Origin: Athripsodes cinereus
Taxonomy: Eukaryota; Arthropoda; Insecta; Trichoptera; Leptoceridae
Length of the DNA: 64,000 nucleotides
Assembly (NCBI GenBank): GCA_947579605.1
Contig: OX388312.1
Span: 4,278,001 to 4,342,000, forward strand
Direction of reading: 5' to 3'
Made by a program: the position numbers and the translations under genes. Below, in pieces: positions 10,117 to 21,240 of the stretch. Each line of letters starts with the position of its first letter. Within the stretch, counting starts at the first letter, position 1. The notes below the pieces were generated by a model. That model was not told the DNA's origin. It saw nothing but the letters and a program-made list of their open reading frames with translations, and did no database searches.

Positions 10117-10654
10117 GTGAGAACATTTTACTTATCATGATAATTATTTTGTCAAATAAAACAAAGTAATATTATCCAACTTCTACCGGACTGATTGCGT
10201 TCGGTAAAATGTGAGAGAAATTGTATGACACTGACCGAAGAAAAAAGATTATGCGGGGTGGGAGTAAGTGGCCCTCGATCCTTTCTGTCTACCCTGCAAG
10301 AGGAGTGGCTTGATGGTGATGATGATGGTCAGAATAATATTTCATAATCATAGACTAGATATGCACATGCTTTATTGCATGATCAGTAAAAAACTGTAGT
10401 CTGTGATATACAAGAGAAGCCATGGTTATGACCCGGTCATATCTTGAGGAAGCCCAATAATAATTGGCCCAAAAAACATTGTTCTTTTATCCGGAAAGTT
10501 TCTAATGGTCTTGATGACTCTCTTTCACAATACACTATTGGAGCATCAGGAAGTGTCCCTCTGTCACTCTGAATGGAAAATTAAGGCTTCTGTCCTGTGT
10601 TTCTGAATGAATGAGTAAATCAATTTCATTGAAATCCATTTTTTCTATTTGTAG
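10117..10654. other. Intron with two dispersed repeats
   Basis: A LINE-type 3' tail lies at about 10240-10330 (GGCCCTCGATCCTTTCTGTC, then TACCCTGC), similar to 48730-48800. A second repeat (about 10505-10610, TCACAATACACTATTGGAGC) is related to 41890-42050, 46375-46510 and 56555-56640. Confidence 0.5.
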
Positions 10655-10783
10655 TGAACGTGGTGGATGGCGAGATCCTCTCCATCACTAAGGTGTCTCG
10701 TCTCCACATGGGAGCCTATCTCTGCATAGCTTCCAATGGAGTCCCGCCATCGATCAGCAAGAGAGTCATGCTCATGGTGCAAT
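10655..10783 (+). CDS. DIP/lachesin-like protein, exon for the second half of Ig domain 2
   Basis: Reads VVDGEILSITKVSRLHMGAY, then LCIASNGVPPSISKRV, ending MLMVQ. LCIASNGVPP carries the second cysteine of Ig2 and is the most conserved signature of lachesin/DIP proteins. Acceptor ATTTGTAG, donor GTAAGT, both junctions phase 1. Confidence 0.94.
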
Positions 10784-10878
10784 GTAAGTTATAAAAAAGT
10801 ACATAAATATATATATTAATGTATTCCTACATCAATCGTTTAGTTTGTTTCATATTAAGGGTCTTTTGTTTCCACTAG

Positions 10879-11016
10879 TTCCTCCAATGCTCTCTATCCC
10901 GAACCAGCTGGAAGGAGCCTATATTGGTCAGGACGTGTCTCTAGAGTGCCATACAGAAGCTTTTCCTCAGTCTATCAATTACTGGACCACGGATAGAGGA
11001 GATATGATCATTACAG
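10879..11016 (+). CDS. DIP/lachesin-like protein, exon for the first half of Ig domain 3
   Basis: Reads FPPMLSIPNQLEGAYIGQDV, then SLECHTEAFPQSINYWT, then the end of strand C. SLEC has the first cysteine of Ig3 and INYW the core tryptophan. Only 95 bp separate it from the previous exon, the shortest intron of the gene. Acceptor TTTCCACTAG, donor GTAATT. Confidence 0.93.
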
Positions 11017-11333
11017 GTAATTCTAGTACCTTCAATATCAGTTATATCACACAATATTATATATACCTATATAATATTATAAAATTATAAAAACAAAACA
11101 AACACCGTTTACTTTCACTATATTTATTTATTTTCGGCAGGGGCCTTTCGGACTTAGTCCATCTTCAGTGCCTTATACTTATGAACTTATTCAGTGCCTT
11201 ATACTTAAAATATAATCTCTATATCACACAACTTTACAAATATACATTTGTATTGTATCGCTTCAATATTTCCATGCGCGAAGACCAAGGAGTCAAAATT
11301 TCCAAGTTCTAAAGTGATTGATTAATTTCACAG
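11017..11333. other. Intron with a short LINE-tail-like segment
   Basis: TATTTATTTATTTTCGGCAG at about 11119 followed by GGGGCCTTTCGGACTTAG resembles a minus-strand LINE tail; TTCAGTGCCTTATACTTA is repeated in tandem near 11165-11210. Confidence 0.35.
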
Positions 11334-11483
11334 GTGAGAAGTATGAAGCAGCTTTCATGAACAACGATTACACCAGATACATGATGCTGAAGATCAGAAG
11401 TGTCACATCCAAAGATTACGGAGCCTACAAGTGTGTGGCCAAGAATTCACTTGGAGAAACTGATGGAGTCATTAGACTCGAAG
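11334..11483 (+). CDS. DIP/lachesin-like protein, exon for the second half of Ig domain 3
   Basis: Reads EKYEAAFMNNDYTRYMMLKI, then a VTSKDYGAYKCVAKNSLGE stretch, ending GVIRLE. DYGAYKCVAKNSLG carries the second Ig3 cysteine and matches the canonical D.G.Y.C.A.N pattern. Acceptor ATTTCACAG, donor GTACGA, phase 1 on both sides. Confidence 0.94.
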
Positions 11484-11620
11484 GTACGAAAAATCTTTTG
11501 GTTAGAAAGCAAACCATTGCCTATTTTTTTTATAGACATTATTCCAATAATTTAAATATTGCATTTCATATTGTCTTACTGTATTCTTATTAATATTTAG
11601 ATATTTCTTTTGTTCTGCAG

Positions 11621-11695
11621 AAATTCCAGCACCGTCTACAACTTCAACATCTACCGTTTTGCCACCGCCGATGCCCGTTTCTGCAAAAAAGAAAG
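11621..11695 (+). CDS. DIP/lachesin-like protein, linker exon
   Basis: A 25-codon exon encoding IPAPSTTSTSTVLPPPMPV and a short lysine run. Low-complexity Ser/Thr/Pro linkers after Ig3 are typical of the membrane-proximal part of DIP proteins and are probably O-glycosylated. The acceptor TTGTTCTGCAG and donor GTTAGT keep phase 1. Confidence 0.85.
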
Positions 11696-13080
11696 GTTAG
11701 TATTTATAAAAATTAAATTATGTGAAAGAGTGTGAAAAGATAGTAGATATATTATATATTTACCTATATTTAATATAAAAAAAATGATTTAGTCTGAATC
11801 ACATTGAATTTGAACGAGAGATTATTGAAGTGAATAATCTCTGTTTAACAGACGCTGTAAAAGGAGTAGTGAGATTATTAAATTGTTGAAATAACCTTAT
11901 TTCCCGGATATTTCAAAAGTCCAAGGACTCCTATTTATCCGTTTGGGTGACAATTTCTTTACGTATTCTTTCGACTCTCTCCAGTCCATCAGTACCTACC
12001 ACTAAACTAGTATTGGCATTATTCAAATGAGATTATTAAAGAAATATCTAAATAATTAAAGTCACATTTATAATTTAATAAAATAAAAACTTGAGCCAGA
12101 TGGTAGTATTGAACCTTCAAGCAGATTCTCTTTAAATTATGTTTTTTAGAAATTCCTAAATTTCTTAAAACTTTTCTTGACTGATGAAATTTTGGACTTC
12201 CAAGCGAAAAATTTGTTGTTTAAATACTATGTACTATCTTTCTCGCTTACTCTGCCTTCAGGATATATGCATAAATTCAGGAGTAGGTATATTTGAGTCC
12301 ATTAAAAAGCCAAAATCCTGGTTTTTAAAACATTTTTAGCCGATACATTTTTTTTTATCATAATGGATATTTGAGTGGCAGTATTGAAACTGCGCATGAT
12401 TTTAAAAAGGGTTATCCGTACAATTTCCCTTGAACATCGTTTTCCAATTTATTCATCTCAATATGTCATCTTTCAAAATCTGCCAGTCATCCTCCTTCTT
12501 TGTTGTTTATTATCGTTGACTTACATTGACCTATGTAGTATAGACTAGTAACGTCTAAATAGTACTAATTTTCTCAGAAAACAAGTTCCAAAAATATTAA
12601 AAATAATAATATTACGGTGTTTCACTTTATAACATTCAGATGCTTACAGTCTTTTTTATACTTAGACTTAAGTATTGCACATCTTATATAGGTACCTGAA
12701 AAACCCATAAAAGGACCCCTACAGTAAAAAACAATGTCCTTCAAACCATGCAATACAAAAGTTTTTAGGCTCCTATATGAAACATAATATTAATAAACTG
12801 TGATGATAGGCGACCATTGTTGTAAAAAGGTGCACTTCTAATATATGGACTATCAATACATTTTTTATCGACACTTACATACTCGTACCTTTATAAATGC
12901 ATCTCCAACGAGGGAGATATGAACGTACCGTTTTGAACCAACACTTGTTTAAGACTAATTAATATGAAATTATTTTGGCCGCTAAATTTGTTTGATACCA
13001 TTACTAATTTTTCCTTAGAATTTCTAGTCTAAACACTTAAAGGTTGATGTTGCCTAATGCAGTTTTCTTGTTTCCCGCAG
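11696..13080. other. Intron, AT-rich
   Basis: The only recognised repeat is at about 11890-11945, a reversed copy of the block at 3960-4005. The rest shows no coding or RNA signal. Confidence 0.5.
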
Positions 13081-13161
13081 AGCAACACAGAAACAAGAAG
13101 CAGAGCTCATTGGAAAATAAAGCCATGAATGATTATGAAGTCAAGGAATGGAAAGACTCAG
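13081..13161 (+). CDS. DIP/lachesin-like protein, basic linker exon
   Basis: A 27-codon exon, EQHRNKKQSSLENKAMNDYE followed by VKEWKDS, in frame with both neighbours in phase 1. It is preceded by TTTCCCGCAG and followed by GTAATG. Charged, low in hydrophobics, it continues the membrane-proximal stalk. It could be an alternative exon, since sequence in this part of the family varies greatly. Confidence 0.78.
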
Positions 13162-13221
13162 GTAATGTCATTTTTTGTTAAAAAGAAATTTCTTTTACAT
13201 ATTTAATTAATGACTGATTGA

Positions 13222-13370
13222 GATGGTCGGCAGCTTGATGGTAGAGTATCGGACATTCAATTGAGACATCCGGGTTTGATTTCACCCGCTGTTGGCTTAC
13301 TCCACCTTCATGACACAAGCATTTTGCTTACTGTGAGGGTGTCTGGAGTGTATTTGGGTTTAATTTAAAT
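13222..13370 (+). repeat. tRNA-derived SINE, family B subtype
   Basis: Plus-strand copy with A-box-like TTGATGGTAGAGTAT and B-box-like CGGGTTTGATTTC, then the body ATGACACAAGCATTTTGCTT and GTGTATTTGGGTTTAATTT. More diverged than the 16044 copy. It lies in the 6.6-kb last intron of the DIP-like gene. Confidence 0.65.
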
Positions 13371-13599
13371 GCAAATTCATCTTTTCAAAGAAAAAAACTC
13401 AAATTTAAACCTGGTGGCACTAAGGATTAAAAAACTATATATAAATATGTTGAGTAAACTTGAAATTCATTTATTATTTAAAATATTCGATGCAAAACCA
13501 AAACAATTTCATATTTACGATATTTATAAAAAAGTAGATATTTCATATATATAAGATGTGTTTACTATACAGGAAAGATGCTTAACTATTTGGTCACAT

Positions 13600-13762
13600 T
13601 TTTTAATTGATTATAATCAATTATTGGTTAGTTGGAAGACATCGCATTTTAGCGATAAACTCGCCCTCTGTACATTGAATTGTATAAATGATATTTTCTA
13701 TGTAAATTTGTATTATTGTAAACAATGTACAGTGAAGAATAAAATAAATAAATAAATAAATA
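13600..13762 (+). repeat. 3' tail of a non-LTR retrotransposon
   Basis: TTTTAGCGATAAACTCGCCC to GTACAGTGAAGAATAAAATA, ending in (AAAT)n at about 13738-13762. The terminal word GTACAGTAAAGAATAAAAT also ends the fragment at 46870-46890. Confidence 0.5.
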
Positions 13763-13770
13763 AATACATA

Positions 13771-13921
13771 TATTTCAAAAAGTTTATAGTGTATTATATA
13801 TTATTGTATTATATATTATAGTGTATTATATATAGTATGTATTATATATAGTATGTATTATATAAAGTGTATTATATATTATAGTGTATTATATATAGTG
13901 TATTATATTTCAAAAAGTTTA
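13771..13921. repeat. AT minisatellite bounded by 16-bp direct repeats
   Basis: TATTTCAAAAAGTTTA occurs at 13771-13786 and 13906-13921. Between them are about eight degenerate copies of a roughly 14-bp unit, TATTATATATAGTG. It probably expanded by slippage. Confidence 0.7.
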
Positions 13922-14369
13922 CGTGAATCCATTACATTTTCTGCAATGCTTAAGCGATGAGATATGGCGCCCAACCTGAATGTCTGACTTTTATAGCACA
14001 AAGAAAACAGTCCGTATTTATACTTTATTTATTCATTACACTAGCTACCCATTGTGAAAGATGTGTTGCGATAGATAGTTGCGACTTTGAGGCGATATTA
14101 TCATAGTGTGGCACTACAAAAATATTCCAATAGAAATAATTGGTATGGAAATTTGGAAATACGTCCTTTCACAATAGACCTTCTGTGAAAATTTTCAGGA
14201 ATAAAATTTTCAAATAACCATCAATACATCAAAGCTGCAATTGAACCACTAAGCAAATATTTCATATGAGGAGTATAGAAACAAAGTCACATCGATCTTA
14301 GAACATTGAAACTGGGAAAGAGCATAATTTTTCTCTTTCTACTTGAAATGTGAAAATATGAACATTTTT
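13922..14369. other. Intron, no clear features
   Basis: AT-rich sequence with a weak SINE-C-like patch near 13955-14000. Nothing else was identified. Confidence 0.4.
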
Positions 14370-14460
14370 TTTTTTTTTAAAAGACAATTCACACATACCG
14401 AGCTAGTCCCACACTAAGATATGAATCTTGTATTATGGGTACTAACACGACGATACACAA
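14370..14460 (-). repeat. SINE family A, 3' body fragment
   Basis: Reversed copy of the block at 1600-1665: CGAGCTAGTCCCACACTAAG followed by ATGGGTACTAACACGACGAT. The tRNA head is missing. Confidence 0.6.
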
Positions 14461-14607
14461 TATGAATTGAATCAAAAATTATTAAAAAAATGTTTAGAAT
14501 ATTTACGAATTGGCTCTTGGCTGGCTTAAGTGATCACACCTTTCTCACTTCTTCCGATTAGATTTTACACAATGTTGCATTGTGTAGACATGGTTCTCCA
14601 ATCGAGG

Positions 14608-14747
14608 TTTATTTATTTATTTATTCTTTTTGCACATCATCATTACATAACAGTGTTAACAAAATAACATAAAATTTTAAAAACTAGGACGATGTGCAGT
14701 GGCGAGATTATCACTATAAAGTGATTTCTTCCATCTAACCACGGCAC
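14608..14747 (-). repeat. 5'-truncated copy of the LINE found at 39085-40024
   Basis: Reversed 3' end of the same LINE family: (TTTA)n, then TGCACATCATCATTACATAA, CGATGTGCAGTGGCGAGATT and AAGTGATTTCTTCCATCTAA. Only the 3' untranslated end remains. Confidence 0.75.
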
Positions 14748-16043
14748 GGTTTCTGATTGATTAAAAAATGGATCAGTGTGACATTGCTTTTACACCCCTC
14801 ATATATTTGCCAATTATGCCCTTGTTTTACAAATTTGTATTTCAGGATATTTTTACACATGTTCACATAATTATATTATTTGATGTCGATTTTGTAAATA
14901 ATAATTTATTTCCAATGCTTTTAACTTCGTTTGAATTTGGTCTGTTTATTCTCTAACTAAACAAGGTGGTTTTTTGACAAATTGCTTTATTTTGCTAACG
15001 AGCAATAAGTATAGATACCAATTTGTATCGATACCGCTTATCGATCTTGCAAAGTAGGTACCTACATTAGTAATTTATTATTGTCAAACAATTTAACAGA
15101 AATATTATCGATATTTTTTGAATGAACATAAATAAGCATCTTTGACCATTAAAATAATATTTACCTACGTATCTGGATTTGGGTAAACTGAGCAAACATG
15201 ACATTTATTATTTAGTTGATATTGGTCAGTTATTGCTTGATATATCGAAATAAATAAAACAAGCGTTTTATTCTACTATTGATTTAATTTACGAGAGAGA
15301 CGTCTTTCGTCTTATGAGGACATAGTCAATCTGATTTTAAATATACAACAATATTCATATTATAAAAATATTTACAATAACAATGATAAGAGAGTATAGT
15401 ATAATATTACAATGCAGTATGTATCAGTAACTAATTCTAAGAAATTATTAATTACCATGCGAAAGGGAGAACAATATGTATATGTATTTGTGTGACAAGA
15501 ACAAGCATAGTGTAATAATTATATTAATCTGGTTTGCTTGATATATGTTGTATTATATCCCCTACTGGACACTCAAGGAAGACAGACATGCAGCAATTTT
15601 AGATTTGTGTATAAAATATAATTTTAATTTTTATTAAATGTATTTTCAACACAATTCATTTTAATGAATTTGACATGAAATCACTAACCTTTCTGTACAA
15701 TTATTATTACGAAATGTGCAAATGATTAAAATTGTTTTCGACTTTATGTCGTCTTCATGCTACAAGGTAAATAAACAAATAAATGAATAAATATGGGCCA
15801 TCTCTTAGTGAGGACTTAACAAGTGAAACGAATTAATTGACGAAGAAATAAATAATTTGTTGCCAAAGCTAGGAAAATCAAAATATATAATAAACCTCCA
15901 AATACGCGATTTAAACTTTCTGATCAAAATATCTCGATCACTACCTCGCGAAATTATGAAAAACGTGTTATTTTTTCGTAATTTTAAAAATCTTCTTTTC
16001 ATTAAAATTTAGTTTTAGAAATAGGTACACAGTGTTACAACAC
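14748..16043. other. Intron, AT-rich
   Basis: No recognised repeat end or coding signal. Short open frames (14768-14956, 15805-16002) lack motifs. Confidence 0.45.
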
Positions 16044-16225
16044 GGAGTATCAGTTCGTCGGTAGCTTGGAGGTAGAGTCTCAGCCTTGTGAACAAGGGGT
16101 CCGTGGTTCGATACCAGGTGCAAGCAAACTCCCCTTTCACGACACAAGCTTTTAGTAGCTTACTGTGAAAAGTGTATAAGGTTGTATTTGGGTTTATAAC
16201 AAAATCCAGGTACATCTTTCAAAAA
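16044..16225 (+). repeat. tRNA-derived SINE, family B, best preserved copy
   Basis: Reads from a tRNA-like head with A-box GCTTGGAGGTAGAGTCTC and B-box GTGGTTCGATACC, through the body TTCACGACACAAGCTTTTAG and TGTATTTGGGTTTATAACAA. The A-to-B spacing suits pol III transcription. It serves as the reference for family B in this window. Confidence 0.8.
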
Positions 16226-16656
16226 ATGTTTTAAATATAAAATATATTAGAATATCTTGTAAATATGTCTATAATTATTAAGGGTGCACAAATATTTACG
16301 GGTGATATTGGTCAGGGTGGTAAGGGTGCACAAATTTCAACACTCGTTACGGGTGGATTGCCAGAAAAAAGGAAATCTTTAAAAATATCCACGAGCTTAT
16401 AAAGTAATATGAGATGCTTATAATTGTATGGTATAATAAGACGTTAGTCCAGCGATAGCCTCAGACTTTCAGACATGATATCCCGGGTTCCAAATCTACT
16501 ATTGCTAACCTATTTTACCTTCATGATAAAAGTACATAATATATTCTATATATTCCTTTATTCATTTATACCATCAAGACATTTTTCACAATTGGGCCAG
16601 CCAGGAAACTTACTAGCTGTTTGGAAGTGCATACCTTCATAACAAAAATATGATCT
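16226..16656. other. Intron with small direct repeats
   Basis: AAGGGTGCACAAAT occurs twice about 44 bp apart (near 16279 and 16323). A tRNA-like patch near 16440-16500 (TCCCGGGTTCCAAATC) suggests another decayed SINE. Confidence 0.4.
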
Positions 16657-16859
16657 CTGCAGGGTCTAAACACGATCTTAATCTAGTCTTGATCTTGATC
16701 ATACGACGCACGAAGGGACTATGGTCAAAAACACCGCGCTACCGCTAACGCGCGATCGGTTTGCGTGTACTTTTGGCCAATAGTCACTTCGTGCGTCGTA
16801 TGATCAAGATCAAGACTAGATTAAGACCGTGTTTAGTTTTGTTAAGAGTAGCCCTGCAG
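16657..16859. mobile_element. Palindromic MITE
   Basis: The two halves are inverted copies: the left arm CACGATCTTAATCTAGTCTT onward (GATCATACGACGCACGAAG) is mirrored at about 16785-16833. The left tip has lost about 15 bp present in the right tip. The central G+C-rich loop contains GCGCTACCGCTAACGCGC. A single arm recurs at 37366-37430. No coding sequence and no certain target duplication. Confidence 0.75.
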
Positions 16860-17556
16860 CCTCTAACAACCGTGATCTTTGAAAATAGAATAGCCTTTGA
16901 AAATAGAATGGAATAGAATGTCTCTAAAAAAACAAACTATACTTTCGGTAATCAATTGTATTTGTTTTATTCTATCTATACCATCACAGCAAGCTCCATA
17001 ATTGGGGTAGCCAGCAGAGTAATCGCTAAAAGTATAATATTTATGTTATACGGTTTTGTATTCCGTTTGTTTTACATGAAGGTAAAAGAGAGTTAAGTAC
17101 AAAAACATCTTCAATCATCACTGATTACAAATATTTTTGTCGAGTAAACAAATTCAGACTTCTTATTATTCTTCTCCTCCTTCTTCTAATTATTATTATT
17201 ATTAAATCGGCTGTTTTACTTCTCTTCTTCTCATACTCTCATCTTCTCTCTCCCCCTTTCTCTCATTATATTACTACAGAGCTACATCCTCCTAAAGGAA
17301 CAAGGAAATATTAACTATATGAGCAGACAAAATCTTTTTCGTTCACTCGATGGAATTCAACTACTAGAAAACAATTATTTTTATTGAATATTTCACAAAA
17401 GATCAAAAATAAAATATTATAACAGTCTGGAATATTTCATAACTAACTGTACTGAACTGTAATATCTACCAACTTACCCAAGTATGCGATTGCAAATCAT
17501 GATATTTTACAAGCAATAGAAACCATGAAGGAAAGCAATACTGTAGGTATGGCTAA
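16860..17556. other. Intron with a SINE-C fragment and pyrimidine-rich tract
   Basis: ATACCATCACAGCAAGCTCC near 16978 is a short family-C fragment. A CT-rich tract at about 17160-17270 has no assigned role. Confidence 0.4.
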
Positions 17557-18490
17557 AATAGCATTATTTATTTGTAATTTACGTACCTACTATGAATAAG
17601 ATAGGTATATGACATATAAGTTTTTATAATAGCATTATTTATTTGTAATCTACATACCTACTATGAATAAGATAGGTATATGACATATAAGTTTTTATAA
17701 TAGCATTATTTATTTGTAATCTACATACCTACTATGAATTAGATAGGTATATGACATATAAGTTTTTATAATAGCATTATTTATTTGTAATCTACATACC
17801 TACTATGAATAAGATAGGTATATAATAATAATAATAATAATAATAATTCTTTATTAAAAATAATACTGTTTACAATCATATCACACACATGAAAACATAT
17901 TGAAACATGCACAAATATCTGTCTACCACACTAGCCGCAAGGCTGTGTTGTGGCAGGATAACAATGGATTTATACACCTAACAATCGATTTATCCTGTCA
18001 AGCAAAAATTAAACAATCAAACATAAAAGCAAAACACAGCAAAATATGCATAATAAAATTTAAGTGTAAAAATCAAATTAAAATAAGATAAAATATGTAC
18101 ACAAAAATAAAAGAATAAAATGCAACATAACAGTTAGTGGATGAGCTAGTAGGTACACAAATCAGAAAGTGAGTCAGAAAAATTAAGTAAGTAAGTCAGC
18201 GAGTTAGCAGGGATTGAATCAGTGAATGTGTTAGTACAAATTTTCAAGTTAGTGTAAATAATCAAGTTAGTGTAAATAATCAATAAATAAAAAAACAATC
18301 AAGTCGAGACACAAAGGACAACGAGTGAGTCGGCAAATATGACATAGAAGTTTTTATAATAGCATTATTTATTTGTAATCTACATACCTACTATGAATAA
18401 GATAGGTATATGACATATAAGTTTTTATAATAGCATTATTTATTTGTAATCTACGTACCTACTATGAATAAGATAGGTATATGACACAAA
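17557..18490. repeat. 71-bp minisatellite, six units, interrupted by a LINE fragment
   Basis: Units start at 17557, 17628, 17699, 17770, 18358 and 18429, giving a period of exactly 71 bp and very high identity. Each unit has an inverted pair, CATACCTA and TAGGTATATG, that could form a small hairpin. The array is broken at 17822 by a 515-bp insertion and resumes mid-unit at 18336. Confidence 0.88.
17823..18337 (-). mobile_element. LINE 3' fragment inserted in the minisatellite
   Basis: Begins with a (TAA)n run (about 17824-17848) then TTCTTTATTAAAAATAATAC, the reversed 3' end style of a LINE. The interior has no open polymerase frame. It entered after the 71-bp array had formed, since the array sequence matches on both sides. 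Confidence 0.65.
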
Positions 18491-19459
18491 AGTTTTTTTT
18501 CACTGCCTTGTCTCGATTTTTCTCGAGAAATTCAAATATTTCCCGATGACATGAGAAATGTGCATTGAAGAAGTTATGGAAATTTGTTTTCAATTAACCT
18601 TTCTCTTTTTGTACTCATTTGTAATTAGGTAATTTAAATGAAAAAAAAAAAAACAAAATACTTTGCTACATACATAACTACATACAAACATTTACTCTTT
18701 TTTCTTTCTTACACACTTAAACGTAAGTATTTAGGAAATAATTTGTATAGATAATATAAAGAAAGAATTCTAACCGTAAATAATTCTACAGAATATCGTC
18801 TAAATAAAATATGTAACTAATCCGTTTGTTTTGTGTAAGTTGGGAGAAGTTTTAAGACTGTGAAGGACTTCTTTCAATAATAATTAATAGACAATTTCAA
18901 TTCAGTAATGTGATATGCCACCCATTTTAAATGCCTTTATTTCTTAGCGCTTAGAGATCGATTTGCGTAGATATTAAATGCAGCTAGTTTACTGCCCAAC
19001 CCATTTTTTTATTTATTCAGCCGTATGGCTTACGCCTGTTTACAATTTACATGAACAGCAAAATTATATAGTCTTCAATTACAAAAAGCAAAATCAATCA
19101 ATAGAAAACAAAAAATGAAGCATACACAACTACGTAGGTACATTAGAACTCTATCATCAAATACATATAGGCATACATTTATAATAGTCAGCGCTTGGTA
19201 TCTACCGAGCAAACATTAGGCATGCAAGTGTATGACCTAGCGGAGATAGCTACATATATTTATTTATTTATTTATTTCTATCATCAACGGGTTATAGCCT
19301 TTTACATAAGTAAGGTTTAAACATATTTCTACAAAATTCAATCATATATAAAACAAACAAAAAATAAAACCTTAATTAAACAATAAAAGATTAATTATTT
19401 ATCCTATATTATCTTCAAACAAGCATAAACATGTGTACCTATAGCCATTCATTCGTATA
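18491..19459. other. Intron with LINE tails
   Basis: Two minus-strand LINE tails: TTTATTTATTCAGCCGTATG at about 19007 with CTTACGCCTGTTTAC, and a (TTTA)n run at 19258 followed by AACGGGTTATAGCCTTTTAC. Both belong to the family also seen at 5993 and 43695. The rest is featureless. Confidence 0.5.
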
Positions 19460-19605
19460 CTATTTACAAAATTTTGTCTTACTGTTGTCTTGTAGAATAG
19501 TAGTAGAAGTGTATAAAAAAGTTTAAGTTTTTAAATTTATTTAATATGAATTCACAAAAAATTCCAGATTACATCGAAAATAATATAAAAAATACTAATA
19601 TTTCA
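19460..19605 (+). mobile_element. Penelope-like element, 3'-terminal fragment
   Basis: Related to 55208-55314 of the Penelope element: ACAAAATTTTGTC corresponds to the palindrome at 55210-55220, then AAGTGTATAAAAAAGTTTAA and a start-codon-like MNSQKIPDYIENNIK frame matching MDTQKVTDYIEK there. The reverse transcriptase is missing. Confidence 0.65.
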
Positions 19606-19723
19606 GTTTTTTTTTATATATATAATATTATTAACCAGGTGACATTTCTGACAGATGCCATGATGGTATAGATAGATCGTAATCTTCATTTTATGTTAAT
19701 GAGTTTTTCCCTTTCTTTCACAG

Positions 19724-19923
19724 AATACGACTACACCTTAGGGTCAGCCACTCCAGATCCTTGGGCCTTAAATTCCTGCAGCCATCAACACTCCAAATCT
19801 GGACCCCTTCTCACTGCTCTACTATCATCATCAATATGTCTGTTAATTACTTTAATTATTAGTAATAATATCATTAAAAGCAGGCCGCAAGACTGTGCTT
19901 TCACAGGCTCAGCGGTTAGTTGA
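19724..19923 (+). CDS. DIP/lachesin-like protein, last exon with hydrophobic C-terminus
   Basis: Joins in phase 1 after CTTTCACAG and reads EYDYTLGSATPDPWALNSCS, then HQHSKSG, then the hydrophobic segment PLLTALLSSSICLLITLII, then about 20 more polar residues ending AVS and TGA. EYDYT.GS with a terminal hydrophobic stretch is the DIP-type C-terminus, normally read as a GPI-anchor signal. The polar tail with KSR after the stretch would equally fit a single membrane span. The preceding intron is 6.56 kb. Confidence 0.9.
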
Positions 19924-21094
19924 AAGTTAAATCGCGTTGTTTGAAAGCTAAAAAGTTAATTGCTATGGTCGTTAGGGAGTAGTAAAATATAGGATTAAGG
20001 GTGAAAATGATAATTATTATTATAAATTTAATTAATGTGATTACTATGTATGTACTATCTACTACTTTTATTTATTTAATTAAGGGATTATTAGAATAAT
20101 GAGGGGATGGGATTTTATATTTCATAGACATTTATTTATCCCTTCCTACATATTAGGTACATATTAATCAGGATCATGATATTATGTCCTTTTGTTTGAA
20201 CATGACTTTTATTCGCTTTTAATATTAACTCACGTTATAATTTTTAATTAGTTATTGTTAAGTTGTCGAAGTAACTTTTATAATCTATCGAAATTATGTG
20301 ATATGAATTAAGTTGGTGAAGTATAATTGTCTTGATGCAAAAAGGAAATATATTTAAATTTAGAATATTAGGTACATAGTATAAATATGTGTATGTTTTT
20401 TGTGTTATTTATGCTTCAATATTTAAGAAAATTTAACTTTTTATTTCACATTTCACTCAATATCGGGTGCATTGCCATTAATTTAAGATTTATTTTTAAT
20501 GATTCGAAGGAGTTCCTATTTCTGATACCCGGCTTTCGAGAGCTTCCACATTCGTCATCGGGAAAAGGGATAAAAAAGACTAGGTACATATAATATTTAA
20601 TTTCTAATGAATAATTTAGCTTTTATGTTTTTTACAAACGTATTTTATTTTTATTTATTTTTTTATTTTATATCGTAAGATTATTGAAGTTTATGAGATT
20701 TATTGAAAAAAAAACAAATCCGTAATAAAATATTTTCAGTGTTGTTTAATAATGTTTCATTAAGTAATATTTTTCCTTTGCATTTATGGAGTTTGACACA
20801 AAAGAAAATGTGTGTGAAAATGATGATGTAAAAAATATGTGATGTACATAGTGTATATATATACAAATTAAATAATATAATTCATATGTTTATATAGATT
20901 AAAAATTGATTATTAATATAAAACTCATTCCGACATATCTTAATATGCTATATTATGTATTATATATATAACTTGAATATCTAGTTTCTTAGTTCCTATG
21001 TAATATTACTTATTTTATATGTCTATATGTACAAATTATATTTTGAAATAGAAAAAAAAAATTTAGTTTACAGGTATTTTTTTCGCATAACTTA
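19924..21094. other. 3' UTR and downstream AT-rich DNA
   Basis: Untranslated sequence after the DIP-like stop codon. Several AATAAA words exist (for example near 20723), but the true cleavage site cannot be chosen. A hammerhead-like relic lies at 20528-20562 on the minus strand. Confidence 0.45.
20528..20562 (-). ncRNA. Decayed hammerhead-like repeat
   Basis: The minus strand reads CCCGATGACG, then GGAAGCTCTC, GAAAG and CCGGG, aligning with the motif at 56346-56393 but with a changed first core base and a broken third stem. Counted as a relic of the same dispersed repeat. Confidence 0.45.
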
Positions 21095-21240
21095 ATAGAG
21101 TCCTCGGTAAAGAATAGGCCCCTCACTCTTTCTTCTAAGTTTTGAAGTATCCTGTATTTGTAAAATATCTTTTGAAAGACATTTCACATCTTTAATTTAG
21201 CGATGAAGTATGCCAGCCATCCTGATTGTGTCTATTGTGT
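21095..21240 (-). repeat. Short interspersed repeat, family C
   Basis: Reversed copy: CGGTAAAGAATAGGCCCCTC at the left, then a CCTGTATTTGT stretch, and GCCAGCCATCCTGATTGTG at the right. Confidence 0.6.

Noticed and set aside
16044..16225. Possible functional tRNA gene
   Set aside because: A and B boxes are present but the acceptor stem does not close and the sequence continues into a repeated SINE body; many copies exist.
17557..18490. CRISPR array
   Set aside because: Units are contiguous 71-bp tandem copies with no unique spacers, in an insect genome.
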